Shown piece after piece: positions 45,255-54,282 of a stretch of 64,000 bases of DNA (its first letter is position 1; each line of letters begins with the position of its first letter). The position numbers were made by a program, and so were the translations under genes. Source of the stretch: a bacterium (GTDB taxonomy: Bacteria; Bacillota; Bacilli; Lactobacillales; Streptococcaceae); contig CAJNCA010000001.1 in assembly GCA_905221145.1 (NCBI GenBank), positions 124,001-188,000 on the forward strand, in the 5' to 3' direction. Under the pieces are notes generated by a model. That model did no database searches. It was not told the origin of the DNA and saw only the letters and a list, made by a program, of their open reading frames with translations.

Positions 45255-46112
45255 ATGATTTATATTCCTGGTGGTAATTATTGTATCGGAACAAATGAAA
45301 GGATAGGGTTTGAGTATGATTATGAAGGTCCCCGTACTGAAATATCTATTGCTCCTTTCTACATTGATGAGACAACAGTAACAAATCAAGAATTTTCAGA
45401 GTTTGTGAAACAAACTGGATATATTACTGACGCTGAAAAAATTGGTTGGTCTTATGTGTTCAAATATTTTATAGAGGATATAAATCAAATTTCTATAGAG
45501 ATGCAGAAGACACCTTGGTGGTTAGCAATAGCAGGAGCATCATGGTGCCATCCGGAAGGACCAATGACAGATATCCGTACTCGTATGGATCATCCTGTAG
45601 TACATGTTACTAGGAACGATGCACTAGCCTATTGCCAATGGGCTGGGAAAAGATTACCTACAGAAGCAGAATGGGAAATAGCAGCTCAGGGTGGAACTGA
45701 GTATGAGCATTATTATTGGGGCGATAATCTTATTTTTAGTGACAAGCATATGTGCAATACATGGCAAGGGCAGTTCCCTACTCTTAATTCATTAGATGAT
45801 GGATATGCGGGGACTGCTCCTGTTAAGACATATGAACCGAACCCTTATGGGCTTTATCAAATGATAGGGAATGTTTGGGAGTGGTGTGTAAATCCAGGAA
45901 AAATAGAACTAAAATCTTTTCAGATTGTATCTGGTAAAGATTTTTGGAGAGAACATCAAATCTGTGATAATGAACAGTATGCTATAAAAGGAGGTTCCTT
46001 TTTATGCCATTATAGTTATTGCAATCGATATAGAATGTCTGCTAGAAATTCTACAACAGCTATGACAAGTAGTCAAAATATGGGTTTTCGTTGTGTAAAG
46101 GACATCAGCTAA
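45255..46112 (+). CDS. Oxygen-dependent formylglycine-generating enzyme (FGE/SUMF1 family)
   Basis: A 285-residue copper oxidase that converts the sulfatase Cys to formylglycine using O2. The fold-typical opening MIYIPGGNYCIGTNE, RLPTEAEWEIAAQGG (about 135-149), GLYQMIGNVWEWC (about 202-214) and GFRC at the C-terminus are all present. The catalytic copper pair sits in GGSFLCHYSYCNRYRMSAR: two Cys five residues apart, the spacing found in bona fide FGEs rather than in catalytically unrelated SUMF1-domain proteins. There is no signal peptide, so it acts in the cytosol with the sulfatase encoded 16 bases upstream. Confidence 0.9.
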   Translation: MIYIPGGNYCIGTNERIGFEYDYEGPRTEISIAPFYIDETTVTNQEFSEFVKQTGYITDAEKIGWSYVFKYFIEDINQISIEMQKTPWWLAIAGASWCHPEGPMTDIRTRMDHPVVHVTRNDALAYCQWAGKRLPTEAEWEIAAQGGTEYEHYYWGDNLIFSDKHMCNTWQGQFPTLNSLDDGYAGTAPVKTYEPNPYGLYQMIGNVWEWCVNPGKIELKSFQIVSGKDFWREHQICDNEQYAIKGGSFLCHYSYCNRYRMSARNSTTAMTSSQNMGFRCVKDIS

Positions 46113-46133
46113 TAAAGGAAGTGAGATGTATAT

Positions 46134-46916
46134 ATGGAACAAAAAATATTATATTTCATTGTCATCATAGTGGCTAATGCAATAGGGTCGGTATCCGGTA
46201 TGGGAGGAGGCGTTATTATAAAACCGGTACTTGATTTTATTGCATGGGATAATGTGGCAACTATTTCCTTCTATTCCTCTGTTGCTGTATTTGTTATGTC
46301 GATTTCATCAACAGTTAGACAGATTCAGTCTGGTCAAAAGTTAAAAGTTATGGAACTAAGTTATCTTGCTATAGGTTCTATTTTTGGAGGATATATAGGT
46401 AGTCTACTATTTGACTGCCTTTTAGTTTTATCTGGGTCAAGAATAGCACAATTTGTTCAAGTAATTATCACAGTATTTATGCTGATATTTGCTTTATTGG
46501 CTTCAAAAAAATTTTTTAAACAATATAATTTTATTCAAAAGGTATGGTATTTTTTCTGTGGCTTTTTATTGGGAGCTATATCTAGTTTTTTAGGGATTGG
46601 TGGTGGTCCAATCAATGTATCTTTTTTTATAATTTTATTTGGATTACCTATAAAAAAAGCGACAGTTTATTCTATTGCCACTATTTTCTTCTCTCAACTT
46701 TCTAAAATTATTTCGTTAGTGTTGATTTCTAAATTTAATCAGTATGATAGCCGTATGCTTATGGTGATTATCATTGCTGCTATTTTTGGAGGAATTTTTG
46801 GAGCTAAATTCAGTAAAATTCTATCAGAAGATAAAATTGCGATAGTTTTTCAACTGGTTGTTGTCGCTGTTTTAGCATTAAATATTTATAATTTATTTGC
46901 AGTTGTTTTAGAGTAG
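46134..46916 (+). CDS. TSUP-family sulfite/sulfate exporter (TauE/SafE)
   Basis: A 260-residue membrane protein with about eight spans. Two family repeats each carry a glycine-rich loop: SVSGMGGGVIIKPVLDFI (about residues 19-36) and SSFLGIGGGPINVSFFII (about residue 144 on). TSUP proteins move sulfur-containing anions such as sulfite, sulfate or sulfonates. As the last gene of the PTS-sulfatase run, export of the released sulfate is the obvious role, which is inference. AAGGAAG precedes the start. Confidence 0.88.
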   Translation: MEQKILYFIVIIVANAIGSVSGMGGGVIIKPVLDFIAWDNVATISFYSSVAVFVMSISSTVRQIQSGQKLKVMELSYLAIGSIFGGYIGSLLFDCLLVLSGSRIAQFVQVIITVFMLIFALLASKKFFKQYNFIQKVWYFFCGFLLGAISSFLGIGGGPINVSFFIILFGLPIKKATVYSIATIFFSQLSKIISLVLISKFNQYDSRMLMVIIIAAIFGGIFGAKFSKILSEDKIAIVFQLVVVAVLALNIYNLFAVVLE

Positions 46917-46981
46917 ATTTTGCATGCTAATATAAAAATGAAAATTTAAAATGATATATATTAAAAATTGAAAGGGAAGTC

Positions 46982-47044
46982 ATGAATCGATTTATAAAAA
47001 AATTATTTTTGAAAAATAATCACAGCTCCGAAAACAGAAGTTAA
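46982..47044 (+). CDS. Twenty-codon ORF at the right edge of the cassette
   Basis: A short reading frame, MNRFIKKLFLKNNHSS and four more residues, with a plausible ribosome site (AAAGGGAAG). It is basic with no clear hydrophobic span. It may be the start of a gene cut off when the cassette was joined to the ruvA side, or noise. It lies directly before an 11-bp hairpin. Confidence 0.25.
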   Translation: MNRFIKKLFLKNNHSSENRS

Positions 47045-47045
47045 A

Positions 47046-47100
47046 AAACGAACGAAAAGTATTCTAAACTTTTTAAGAGTGCAATTCGTTCGTTTAATTT
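47046..47100 (+). terminator. Terminator at the end of the sulfatase cassette
   Basis: AAACGAACGAA (47046-47056) pairs perfectly with TTCGTTCGTTT (47085-47095) around a 28-base loop that can itself pair (AAAAGT with ACTTTT). AATTTT follows. The rest of the 370-base gap to ruvA (46917-47286) is AT-rich, with an extended -10 (TGG-TATACT, about 47240-47248) as the probable ruvA promoter. Confidence 0.65.
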
Positions 47101-47286
47101 TATGTTTAAACTTTGTAGCTAATTATTTTGATTATGTCAAAATAATACTTTTTTGAAATATTCTTTTTTGGACTATTACTCTATAAAATGCTGACAGATA
47201 GGAACTCTCTTATGATATTGAAGGTTAGGATCTAAAGTATGGTATACTATAAAGTAGATTAAATAGTAGACGAGAAAAGGAAAACT

Positions 47287-47880
47287 ATGTACGAATATTT
47301 AAAAGGAATCATTACCAAAATCACTGCTAAATACATTGTTCTTGAAGTCAACGGTATCGGTTATATTTTGCATGTAGCTAATCCCTATGCCTACTCAGGA
47401 CAGGTCAATCAAGAAGCTCAAATTTATGTGCATCAGGTGGTGCGTGAGGATGCGCATCTACTTTATGGATTTCGCTCAGAAGATGAGAAGAAGCTCTTTC
47501 TCAGTCTGATTTCGGTTTCTGGGATTGGTCCTGTTTCAGCTCTTGCTATTATTGCTGCTGATGACAATGCTGGCCTGGTTCAAGCCATCGAAACCAAGAA
47601 CATCACCTACTTGACTAAGTTCCCTAAAATTGGTAAGAAAACAGCCCAGCAGATGGTGCTGGACTTGGAAGGCAAGGTAGTAGTTGCTGGAGATGACCTT
47701 CCTGCTAAGGTGGCAGTGCAAGCAAGCGCTGAAAACCAAGAATTGGAAGAAGCCATGGAAGCTATGTTGGCACTGGGCTACAAGGCAACCGAGCTCAAGA
47801 AAATCAAGAAATTCTTTGAAGGAACGACAGATACAGCTGAAAACTATATCAAGTCGGCTCTTAAAATGTTGGTCAAATAG
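47287..47880 (+). CDS. ruvA: Holliday junction branch-migration protein RuvA
   Basis: A 197-residue DNA-junction-binding protein. The N-terminal OB domain is at 1-64 ([20 protein letters not shown]). Two helix-hairpin-helix motifs follow ([17 protein letters not shown] and [19 protein letters not shown], about 72-130), then an acidic linker and the C-terminal domain III that contacts RuvB ([15 protein letters not shown]). AAAAGGAAAA precedes the ATG. It forms an operon with tag, 9 bases on; ruvB is elsewhere, as is usual in this genus. Here core chromosome resumes after the accessory cassette. Confidence 0.96.
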   Translation: MYEYLKGIITKITAKYIVLEVNGIGYILHVANPYAYSGQVNQEAQIYVHQVVREDAHLLYGFRSEDEKKLFLSLISVSGIGPVSALAIIAADDNAGLVQAIETKNITYLTKFPKIGKKTAQQMVLDLEGKVVVAGDDLPAKVAVQASAENQELEEAMEAMLALGYKATELKKIKKFFEGTTDTAENYIKSALKMLVK

Positions 47881-47889
47881 GAGCAGAGC

Positions 47890-48453
47890 ATGACAAAACG
47901 TTGTTCTTGGGTCAAGATGAGCAATCCTCTCTATATCACCTATCATGATGAGGAGTGGGGCCAGCCCCTCCATGATGATCAAGCATTGTTTGAGTTATTG
48001 TGTATGGAAACCTATCAGGCAGGCCTGTCTTGGGAAACGGTGCTCAACAAGCGCCAAGCTTTCCGAGAAGCATTTCATGGCTATCAAATTCAAGCGGTGG
48101 CAGACATGACCGACACCGAACTGGAAGCCTTGCTGGAGAATCCAGCTATCATTCGAAATAGTGCTAAGATTTTTTCTACTCGGACTAACGCCCAAGCATT
48201 TCTACGACTACAGGAAGAATATGGCTCTTTTGATGCCTATCTTTGGTCTTTTGTTGAGGGGAAAACTATCGTTAACGATGTTCCCGATTACCGCCAAGCC
48301 CCAGCTAAAACCGCTTTGTCTGAAAAATTGGCCAAAGATCTCAAAAAACGAGGTTTCAAGTTCACAGGTCCAGTCGCCATCTTGTCTTTTCTACAGGCAG
48401 CAGGCCTAGTTGATGACCATGAGAATGATTGTGAGTGGAAAAGCGATCATTAG
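47890..48453 (+). CDS. tag: DNA-3-methyladenine glycosylase I
   Basis: A 187-residue helix-hairpin-helix glycosylase that removes 3-methyladenine from DNA. It begins with the Tag signature (KRCSWVKMSNPLYITYHDEE, then WGQPLHDDQALFELL). ETYQAGLSWETVLNKR (about 39-54) is the base-flipping region, and the C-terminal VDDHENDC carries zinc-binding His and Cys residues. AGGAGCAGAGC precedes the start, nine bases after ruvA. It converges on the gene at 48515. Confidence 0.95.
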   Translation: MTKRCSWVKMSNPLYITYHDEEWGQPLHDDQALFELLCMETYQAGLSWETVLNKRQAFREAFHGYQIQAVADMTDTELEALLENPAIIRNSAKIFSTRTNAQAFLRLQEEYGSFDAYLWSFVEGKTIVNDVPDYRQAPAKTALSEKLAKDLKKRGFKFTGPVAILSFLQAAGLVDDHENDCEWKSDH

Positions 48454-48514
48454 TGTGTACAGATAGCTAGCATATCTGAGAATATAGAAAAAAGCTGAGA
48501 AATTCTTTCCCGCT

Positions 48515-49546
48515 TTATTTGTTATAGTCAAAGTGGATGACTTGCTCCTCTGCATCTACATAGGCGTGAACGCCAAAGGGAACAATGGCTCTTGGAGTTG
48601 CGTGGCCGACATTCAGATTATAGATAATCGGGATATTGCTATCAATGATATCCAATAGTGCCTCTTTATAGTCGTCATAGAAAGTTTCATCCATAGGTTT
48701 TCCTACCAAGAGTCCACTGATGACTTCGAATATGCCAGTGTCCTTTAAAGTCTGCAACATCTTTTTGAAATATTCTGGCTCAGGCTTTTCTTCGCTTGTC
48801 TCTAGCAAGAGGATCTTTCCTTCCCAGTCTGACAAGTCAGGGAAAAGTTTGTATTTTTGGCAGAGCTCCGTGCTGTCTGCGTATCGAGAGTTGTTAAAGA
48901 TATCGTAGAGGGATTCGAGACACCCACCAAGGATTTCTCCCTCGAACTGGGCATTTCCTTGTAACAAGTCAAAACCAGTATTTGTATGATTGATACGAGG
49001 TGTTCCTAGAGCCTTGGGACTGAAGTCAGTTCGTTCCTCATACCAAACGTGACTAGGGCTGATTTCTGAGATTCTTCCAGTCTCAATCAATTCTTTAAAG
49101 TAGTGGAAGCTATAGGGCAACATCTCCTTGTCCAATTCACAAATGTCTGCTAAAAAGGATTGACCATAAAAAGTTTTAACACCTAGTTTATGCAACATGA
49201 GATGGTTCATGGTTGTATCTGAGAAGCCAAGAAAAATCTTTTGTTTGATAACTTTTTCTAGTTGGTCATTTTCAAAAAGGTAGGGCAACAAACGATAGGT
49301 ATCATCCCCACCGATGGCGCATAGGATCATGTCGATGCTATCATCAGAAAAGGCTTGCATCAAATCTTCCGCACGGGCTTCAGGATGGTTCTTGATAAAG
49401 TCTAAGCCTTTTAACGAATGGGGCAAAAAGATAGGATTGAGTCCTAGATCCTTGAGACGTTGGACACCCAAGTCCACTTCGTGTTTGACAAAGTCTTCTC
49501 CTATAATGCCACTAGACAAACTAACAATACCAATAGTAGAAATCAT
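48515..49546 (-). CDS. S66-family peptidase (LD-carboxypeptidase/MccC-like)
   Basis: A 343-residue serine peptidase of family S66. The nucleophile region reads ILCAIGGDDTYRLLPYL (about 96-112), where the family usually has GGxxxxR and a Ser nearby. The Glu/His region is in LGGCLESLYDIF (about 208) and NVGHATPRAIVPFG (about 314-327). MccC relatives cleave microcin C7-like adenylates; LdcA relatives trim peptidoglycan tetrapeptides. No signal peptide is seen, so it is cytosolic. The nucleophile position reads GDDT rather than the common GxxS, so activity is uncertain. Confidence 0.82.
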   Translation of the reverse strand: MISTIGIVSLSSGIIGEDFVKHEVDLGVQRLKDLGLNPIFLPHSLKGLDFIKNHPEARAEDLMQAFSDDSIDMILCAIGGDDTYRLLPYLFENDQLEKVIKQKIFLGFSDTTMNHLMLHKLGVKTFYGQSFLADICELDKEMLPYSFHYFKELIETGRISEISPSHVWYEERTDFSPKALGTPRINHTNTGFDLLQGNAQFEGEILGGCLESLYDIFNNSRYADSTELCQKYKLFPDLSDWEGKILLLETSEEKPEPEYFKKMLQTLKDTGIFEVISGLLVGKPMDETFYDDYKEALLDIIDSNIPIIYNLNVGHATPRAIVPFGVHAYVDAEEQVIHFDYNK

Positions 49547-49647
49547 ATCTCATCCTCCTAGAAATAGATTGAGCCTATTTTATCACAAAAGATAAGAGAA
49601 AGCTATGTGGGATTTCAGAAGAATACTTTTAGATAGAGAAAGTAGTA

Positions 49648-49678
49648 AAAAAGCAACCGCACCTGCAGTTGCTTTTAT
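49648..49678 (-). terminator. Terminator of the corA-DUF1129 operon
   Basis: AAAAGCAAC pairs with GTTGCTTTT around CGCACCTGCA. On the minus strand it follows the DUF1129 stop, with a T-rich end. Confidence 0.85.
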
Positions 49679-49685
49679 CATTCTC

Positions 49686-50363
49686 TTAATAGCGTGTTGG
49701 TCCTGCACTTGCGCTGCGGATGTTCAAGCGTTTCTTGAGATAGAAGCGAAGGGCTAGGAGAACTGCTCCGATAATAGCTAGTGGCAATGGAGCCAGTACT
49801 GGGTTAAGGCTAGCTGGTAGGAAGCTTGTTGCAAAGAAGACAAGCAACCAAAGGAACATAGAAGCTAGGATAACTAGTACAGATTTCCAGAAAGGTGGAC
49901 GTTGACTGCGGTCCATATCAGGTCCATAGTATTGGTAAACAAAGTAGTACATCAAGTAGAAGGCAAATCCACCAACCAGTCCAACTAATAGGAGGGTAAT
50001 CAAACCGTAACCGATAGCCTGATCTGCTGAGAAGAAGGTTGTGAGGGCGCTGACGAGGGCAAAGAGGCTAGTGATGAAAAGGGCTGAATCCATAATCATG
50101 AGTTTTGGATCATCATTTTCTTTTGGATGCTCTTTTTCATATTGCTCTTTGACAGTGAAGCTATGAGCCCAGTGAGTTGGTGCACCGTAGAGGGAACGAG
50201 CAGTCGTACCCTTGGCTTGCTCCTCAAGGATTTGGGGAATAACTTCCTCAAAAATAGTCTTGATTTCAGCGTCAGTTTTTCCATCTTTGATGAATTGTTG
50301 GGTAGCGATGTGGACAAACTCTTGGTTTTTCTTAGTTAATTTTTGTAGATCAATCTGAGACAT
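49686..50363 (-). CDS. DUF1129 membrane protein
   Basis: A 225-residue protein. The start at 50363 is chosen for its AGAGGAG site. The soluble N-terminal half (about 1-95, MSQIDLQKLTKKNQEFVHIA) is followed by four spans (about 100-120, 127-150, 170-190 and 195-213) and a basic C-terminus. It fits the DUF1129 family. It follows corA by 11 bases on the minus strand, so a role linked to divalent-cation handling or membrane stress is possible but unproven. Confidence 0.82.
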   Translation of the reverse strand: MSQIDLQKLTKKNQEFVHIATQQFIKDGKTDAEIKTIFEEVIPQILEEQAKGTTARSLYGAPTHWAHSFTVKEQYEKEHPKENDDPKLMIMDSALFITSLFALVSALTTFFSADQAIGYGLITLLLVGLVGGFAFYLMYYFVYQYYGPDMDRSQRPPFWKSVLVILASMFLWLLVFFATSFLPASLNPVLAPLPLAIIGAVLLALRFYLKKRLNIRSASAGPTRY

Positions 50364-50374
50364 AGGAACTCCTC

Positions 50375-51319
50375 TTAGAACCATTTTTTATGGATGAGAT
50401 AGAGAGTGAGCGAGACACTCATAGCAAAGGCAATAAAGACGATTAACCAGAAGGCATTTGGCTCGCCGTTTAGGGGGATTTCATTATCCTTAAAGTTCAT
50501 CCCGTAGGCAGAAAAGACCATGGTTGGGATGGACATGACGATGGTCACAAGGGCCAAGGTTTTCATGATGTTGTTCTGGTTGTTGGAAATGATAGATGCG
50601 AAGGTCTCTGTCATAGAGTGCAAGACGTTTCCATAAATGTCTGCCATCTCGATGGCCTGTTGGGTTTCAATCAAGGTATCTTCAAGCAGATCTTCGTCCT
50701 CAAGGTATTTCTTGATATTGCTGGTTGAGCTGGTCAATTTCTTAATCACACGCTCATTTGTCTTGAGGGAGGCCTTGAAATAGACGATGGTTTTTTCCAA
50801 TTCCATGAGCTCAATCAATTCTTCATTACGAGTTGATTGATGCAGTTGACTTTCGATTTGTTCACTCTTGCGGTCAATTGAACGAAGGGCTGTCAGGTAA
50901 AGCTCTGCATTGCGATAGAGAATCTGGAAGATAAAACGCGAACGCATGAAAGTATAAAAATTACGCAATCGACGGTTGATAAAGACATCAAGGACAGGTA
51001 GTGGTTCCAAACACGTAGTGATAATGGTTTCCTCGGTGATGATAATACCAAGCGGGATGGTTACGTAGTAGGTGCGGTTATTTCTTTCCTCTGTGACCGG
51101 CACGTCTACGATAATCAGGGTGTACTCGTCTTCAATGGTAATACGAGACATTTCTTCCGCATCAAGTGGTGCTCGAAGGTCGGCAATATCGATATCGAAG
51201 GCGTTGGCGATTTCGAGTGATTCATTTTGAGTCGGATTGACGAGATTGATCCAAGTACCCGGTTCAAGCGTATCGATCTCTTTAAATTCGGTTGTTGTAG
51301 AGAGGAAAACTTGTTTCAT
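50375..51319 (-). CDS. corA: CorA-family magnesium transporter
   Basis: A 314-residue CorA channel. A large cytoplasmic N-terminal domain with a long coiled-coil stalk helix (about 130-250) leads to two C-terminal spans. The pore signature GMN lies in VFSAYGMNFKDNEIPL, with the acidic selectivity loop after it. The basic tail HKKWF is typical. It is monocistronic apart from the DUF1129 gene and divergent from uvrA. Together with mgtA at 55.7 kb, two magnesium uptake systems lie within 8 kb. Confidence 0.93.
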   Translation of the reverse strand: MKQVFLSTTTEFKEIDTLEPGTWINLVNPTQNESLEIANAFDIDIADLRAPLDAEEMSRITIEDEYTLIIVDVPVTEERNNRTYYVTIPLGIIITEETIITTCLEPLPVLDVFINRRLRNFYTFMRSRFIFQILYRNAELYLTALRSIDRKSEQIESQLHQSTRNEELIELMELEKTIVYFKASLKTNERVIKKLTSSTSNIKKYLEDEDLLEDTLIETQQAIEMADIYGNVLHSMTETFASIISNNQNNIMKTLALVTIVMSIPTMVFSAYGMNFKDNEIPLNGEPNAFWLIVFIAFAMSVSLTLYLIHKKWF

Positions 51320-51413
51320 ATCCCTTATCCTTTCTCATTTTTCAGATTTTTTCACACCGTACTATTATACTACAAATTCGGCCTTTTGGGTAATAGAATC
51401 TCACTTTTTTTGG

Positions 51414-51419
51414 TATAAT
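51414..51419 (+). promoter_or_regulatory. Extended -10 promoter of uvrA
   Basis: TGG-TATAAT (51411-51419), no good -35. The ATG inside this element (51418) is thus unlikely to be the uvrA start, which is placed at 51451. Confidence 0.6.
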
Positions 51420-51450
51420 GGTAAGCAATAATGGACTAGAAAGAACAAAG

Positions 51451-54282
51451 ATGCAAGATAAAATTGTCATTCATGGGGCGCGTGCCCATAATTTAAAAAA
51501 TATTGATGTGGAGATTCCGCGAGACAAGCTGGTTGTAGTGACTGGTTTGTCAGGTTCAGGGAAATCCAGTCTGGCCTTTGATACCCTCTATGCGGAGGGT
51601 CAACGTCGCTATGTAGAGAGTTTGTCAGCCTACGCTCGTCAATTCTTGGGAAATATGGAGAAGCCAGATGTAGATGCCATTGATGGTCTCAGCCCAGCTA
51701 TTTCCATTGACCAGAAAACGACCAGCAAAAACCCTCGTTCGACAGTGGGAACAACGACAGAAATCAATGACTATCTGCGTCTCCTCTACGCACGTGTGGG
51801 GACGCCTTACTGTATCAACGGGCATGGAGCTATCAAGGCCTCTTCTGTGGAGCAAATCGTGGATAAGGTTTTAGAATTGCCTGAACGCCAGCGCTTGCAG
51901 ATTTTGGCCCCTGTTATCCGCAAGAAAAAAGGCCAACATAAGAGTGTTATCGAGAAGGTTCAGAAAGATGGGTATGTCCGTGTCCGTGTGGATGGGGAAG
52001 TCTATGATGTGACCGAAGTGCCAGAGTTGTCCAAGAGCAAGCAACACAATATTGATGTTGTGGTTGACCGTATTGTCATCAAGGAGGGCATTCGTAGCCG
52101 TCTCTTTGATTCCATTGAGGCAGCCCTTCGTATCGCAGAAGGTTATGTCATTATCGACACGATGGACGATTCTGAGTTGCTCTTCTCTGAGCATTATGCC
52201 TGCCCGGTTTGTGGTTTTACTGTACCAGAGTTAGAACCTCGTCTCTTCTCCTTCAATGCTCCTTTTGGTTCTTGTAGTGAGTGTGACGGCTTGGGCATCA
52301 AGCTGGAGGTGGATACTGATTTGGTAGTGCCAGATGCCAGCAAAACGCTACGTGAGGGAGCCTTGGCACCTTGGAATCCTATCTCATCTAACTACTATCC
52401 AAACATGCTGGAACAAGCCATGACAGCCTTTGGAGTGGATATGGATAAGCCTTTTGAGGACTTGTCAGAAGAAGCTAAAAACTTGATTCTATATGGTTCT
52501 GATGGCAAGGAATTCCATTTCCACTATGAGAATGAATTTGGCGGTGTGCGCGATATCGACATTCCGTTTGAAGGAGTTGTCAATAATATCAAGCGTCGCT
52601 ACCACGAGACCAACAGTGATTACACCCGCACCCAGATGCGTCTCTACATGAATGAGTTGACCTGCGGAACCTGTCACGGCTATCGTCTCAATGATCAGGC
52701 CTTGTCTGTTCGTGTGGGTGGCGAGCAAGGACCACATATCGGAGAAATTTCAGACCTGTCTATCGCAGACCACTTGGAGTTGGTGAGTCAGCTAACCTTG
52801 TCTGAAAATGAAGCTATTATTGCTCGGCCTATTCTCAAGGAAATCAAGGATCGCTTGACCTTCCTCAATAATGTGGGACTCAACTATCTGACGCTGTCGC
52901 GTTCGGCAGGAACCCTTTCAGGTGGGGAGAGTCAGCGTATTCGCTTGGCAACTCAGATTGGTTCCAACCTATCAGGTGTCCTTTATATCCTGGATGAGCC
53001 GTCGATTGGTCTTCACCAGAGGGATAATGACCGTTTGATTTCCAGTCTGAAAAAGATGCGTGATTTGGGTAATACTCTCATCGTGGTGGAGCATGACGAA
53101 GATACCATGCGCGAGGCTGATTATCTAATTGATGTTGGTCCTGGTGCCGGTGTTTTTGGTGGGGAGATTGTTGTGGCAGGTACGCCCAAGCAGGTGGCTC
53201 GCAACAGCAAGTCTATCACAGGCCAGTACTTGTCAGGCAAACGTGCCATTCCAGTACCCGAAGAGCGCCGTACTGGAAATGGTCGCTTTATAGAGGTGAC
53301 AGGTGCGCGTGAGAATAACTTGCAAAATATTACCGCTCGTTTCCCACTAGGAAAATTCATCGCGGTGACAGGTGTGTCAGGTTCAGGGAAATCGACCTTA
53401 ATCAACAGCATCCTCAAAAAAGCTATTGCCCAGAAGCTCAACCGCAATTCAGACAAACCTGGTAAATTTAGGACTATTACAGGGATTGAGCATGTAGACC
53501 GCTTGATTGACATTGACCAGAGCCCTATCGGACGAACGCCAAGGTCTAACCCTGCTACCTATACGGGAGTTTTTGACGATATACGTGACCTCTTTGCCCA
53601 GACAAACGAAGCCAAGATTCGAGGTTACAAGAAGGGTCGTTTCAGTTTCAACGTCAAGGGTGGTCGCTGTGAAGCTTGCTCAGGTGACGGGATTATCAAG
53701 ATCGAGATGCACTTCTTGCCAGATGTTTATGTGGCTTGTGAAGTTTGCCACGGAACCCGCTATAACAGTGAAACCCTTGAAGTTCACTACAAGGAAAAGA
53801 ATATCTCGCAGGTCTTGGATATGACGGTCAACGATGCGGTAGAATTTTTCCAACACATTCCGAAAATTCAACGCAAACTTCAGACTATCAAGGATGTGGG
53901 ACTGGGCTATGTGACGCTAGGTCAACCAGCTACCACCCTTTCTGGGGGAGAAGCCCAGCGTATGAAGTTGGCTAGTGAACTCCACAAACGCTCGACAGGA
54001 AAATCATTCTACATTCTCGATGAGCCGACGACAGGTCTTCATACCGAGGATATCGCTCGCTTGCTTAAGGTTTTAGCTCGCTTTGTAGACGATGGCAATA
54101 CAGTCCTTGTTATCGAGCACAATCTGGATGTTATTAAGACTGCAGACCACATTATTGACTTGGGTCCTGAGGGCGGTGTCGGTGGTGGAACCATCATCGC
54201 AACAGGAACTCCAGAAGAAGTAGCGGCCAATGAAGCCAGCTACACAGGACATTATTTGAAAGGAAAGTTACATCATGAATAA
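51451..54282 (+). CDS. uvrA: Excinuclease ABC subunit A
   Basis: A 943-residue damage-recognition ATPase of nucleotide excision repair. Two ABC domains: Walker [10 protein letters not shown] (about 33-41) and GVSGSGKST (about 643-651), and signatures [12 protein letters not shown] and [12 protein letters not shown]. The zinc modules are [19 protein letters not shown] with CSECDGLG in the first half, and [19 protein letters not shown] with [16 protein letters not shown] in the second. The start at 51451 ([19 protein letters not shown]) matches UvrA N-termini; an upstream ATG lies within the promoter. It overlaps the M24 peptidase gene by 8 bases. Confidence 0.97.
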   Translation: MQDKIVIHGARAHNLKNIDVEIPRDKLVVVTGLSGSGKSSLAFDTLYAEGQRRYVESLSAYARQFLGNMEKPDVDAIDGLSPAISIDQKTTSKNPRSTVGTTTEINDYLRLLYARVGTPYCINGHGAIKASSVEQIVDKVLELPERQRLQILAPVIRKKKGQHKSVIEKVQKDGYVRVRVDGEVYDVTEVPELSKSKQHNIDVVVDRIVIKEGIRSRLFDSIEAALRIAEGYVIIDTMDDSELLFSEHYACPVCGFTVPELEPRLFSFNAPFGSCSECDGLGIKLEVDTDLVVPDASKTLREGALAPWNPISSNYYPNMLEQAMTAFGVDMDKPFEDLSEEAKNLILYGSDGKEFHFHYENEFGGVRDIDIPFEGVVNNIKRRYHETNSDYTRTQMRLYMNELTCGTCHGYRLNDQALSVRVGGEQGPHIGEISDLSIADHLELVSQLTLSENEAIIARPILKEIKDRLTFLNNVGLNYLTLSRSAGTLSGGESQRIRLATQIGSNLSGVLYILDEPSIGLHQRDNDRLISSLKKMRDLGNTLIVVEHDEDTMREADYLIDVGPGAGVFGGEIVVAGTPKQVARNSKSITGQYLSGKRAIPVPEERRTGNGRFIEVTGARENNLQNITARFPLGKFIAVTGVSGSGKSTLINSILKKAIAQKLNRNSDKPGKFRTITGIEHVDRLIDIDQSPIGRTPRSNPATYTGVFDDIRDLFAQTNEAKIRGYKKGRFSFNVKGGRCEACSGDGIIKIEMHFLPDVYVACEVCHGTRYNSETLEVHYKEKNISQVLDMTVNDAVEFFQHIPKIQRKLQTIKDVGLGYVTLGQPATTLSGGEAQRMKLASELHKRSTGKSFYILDEPTTGLHTEDIARLLKVLARFVDDGNTVLVIEHNLDVIKTADHIIDLGPEGGVGGGTIIATGTPEEVAANEASYTGHYLKGKLHHE

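Noticed and set aside
51418..51450. Upstream in-frame ATG as the uvrA start
   Set aside because: The ATG lies within the TATAAT promoter hexamer and has no ribosome site; the N-terminus from 51451 matches UvrA proteins.
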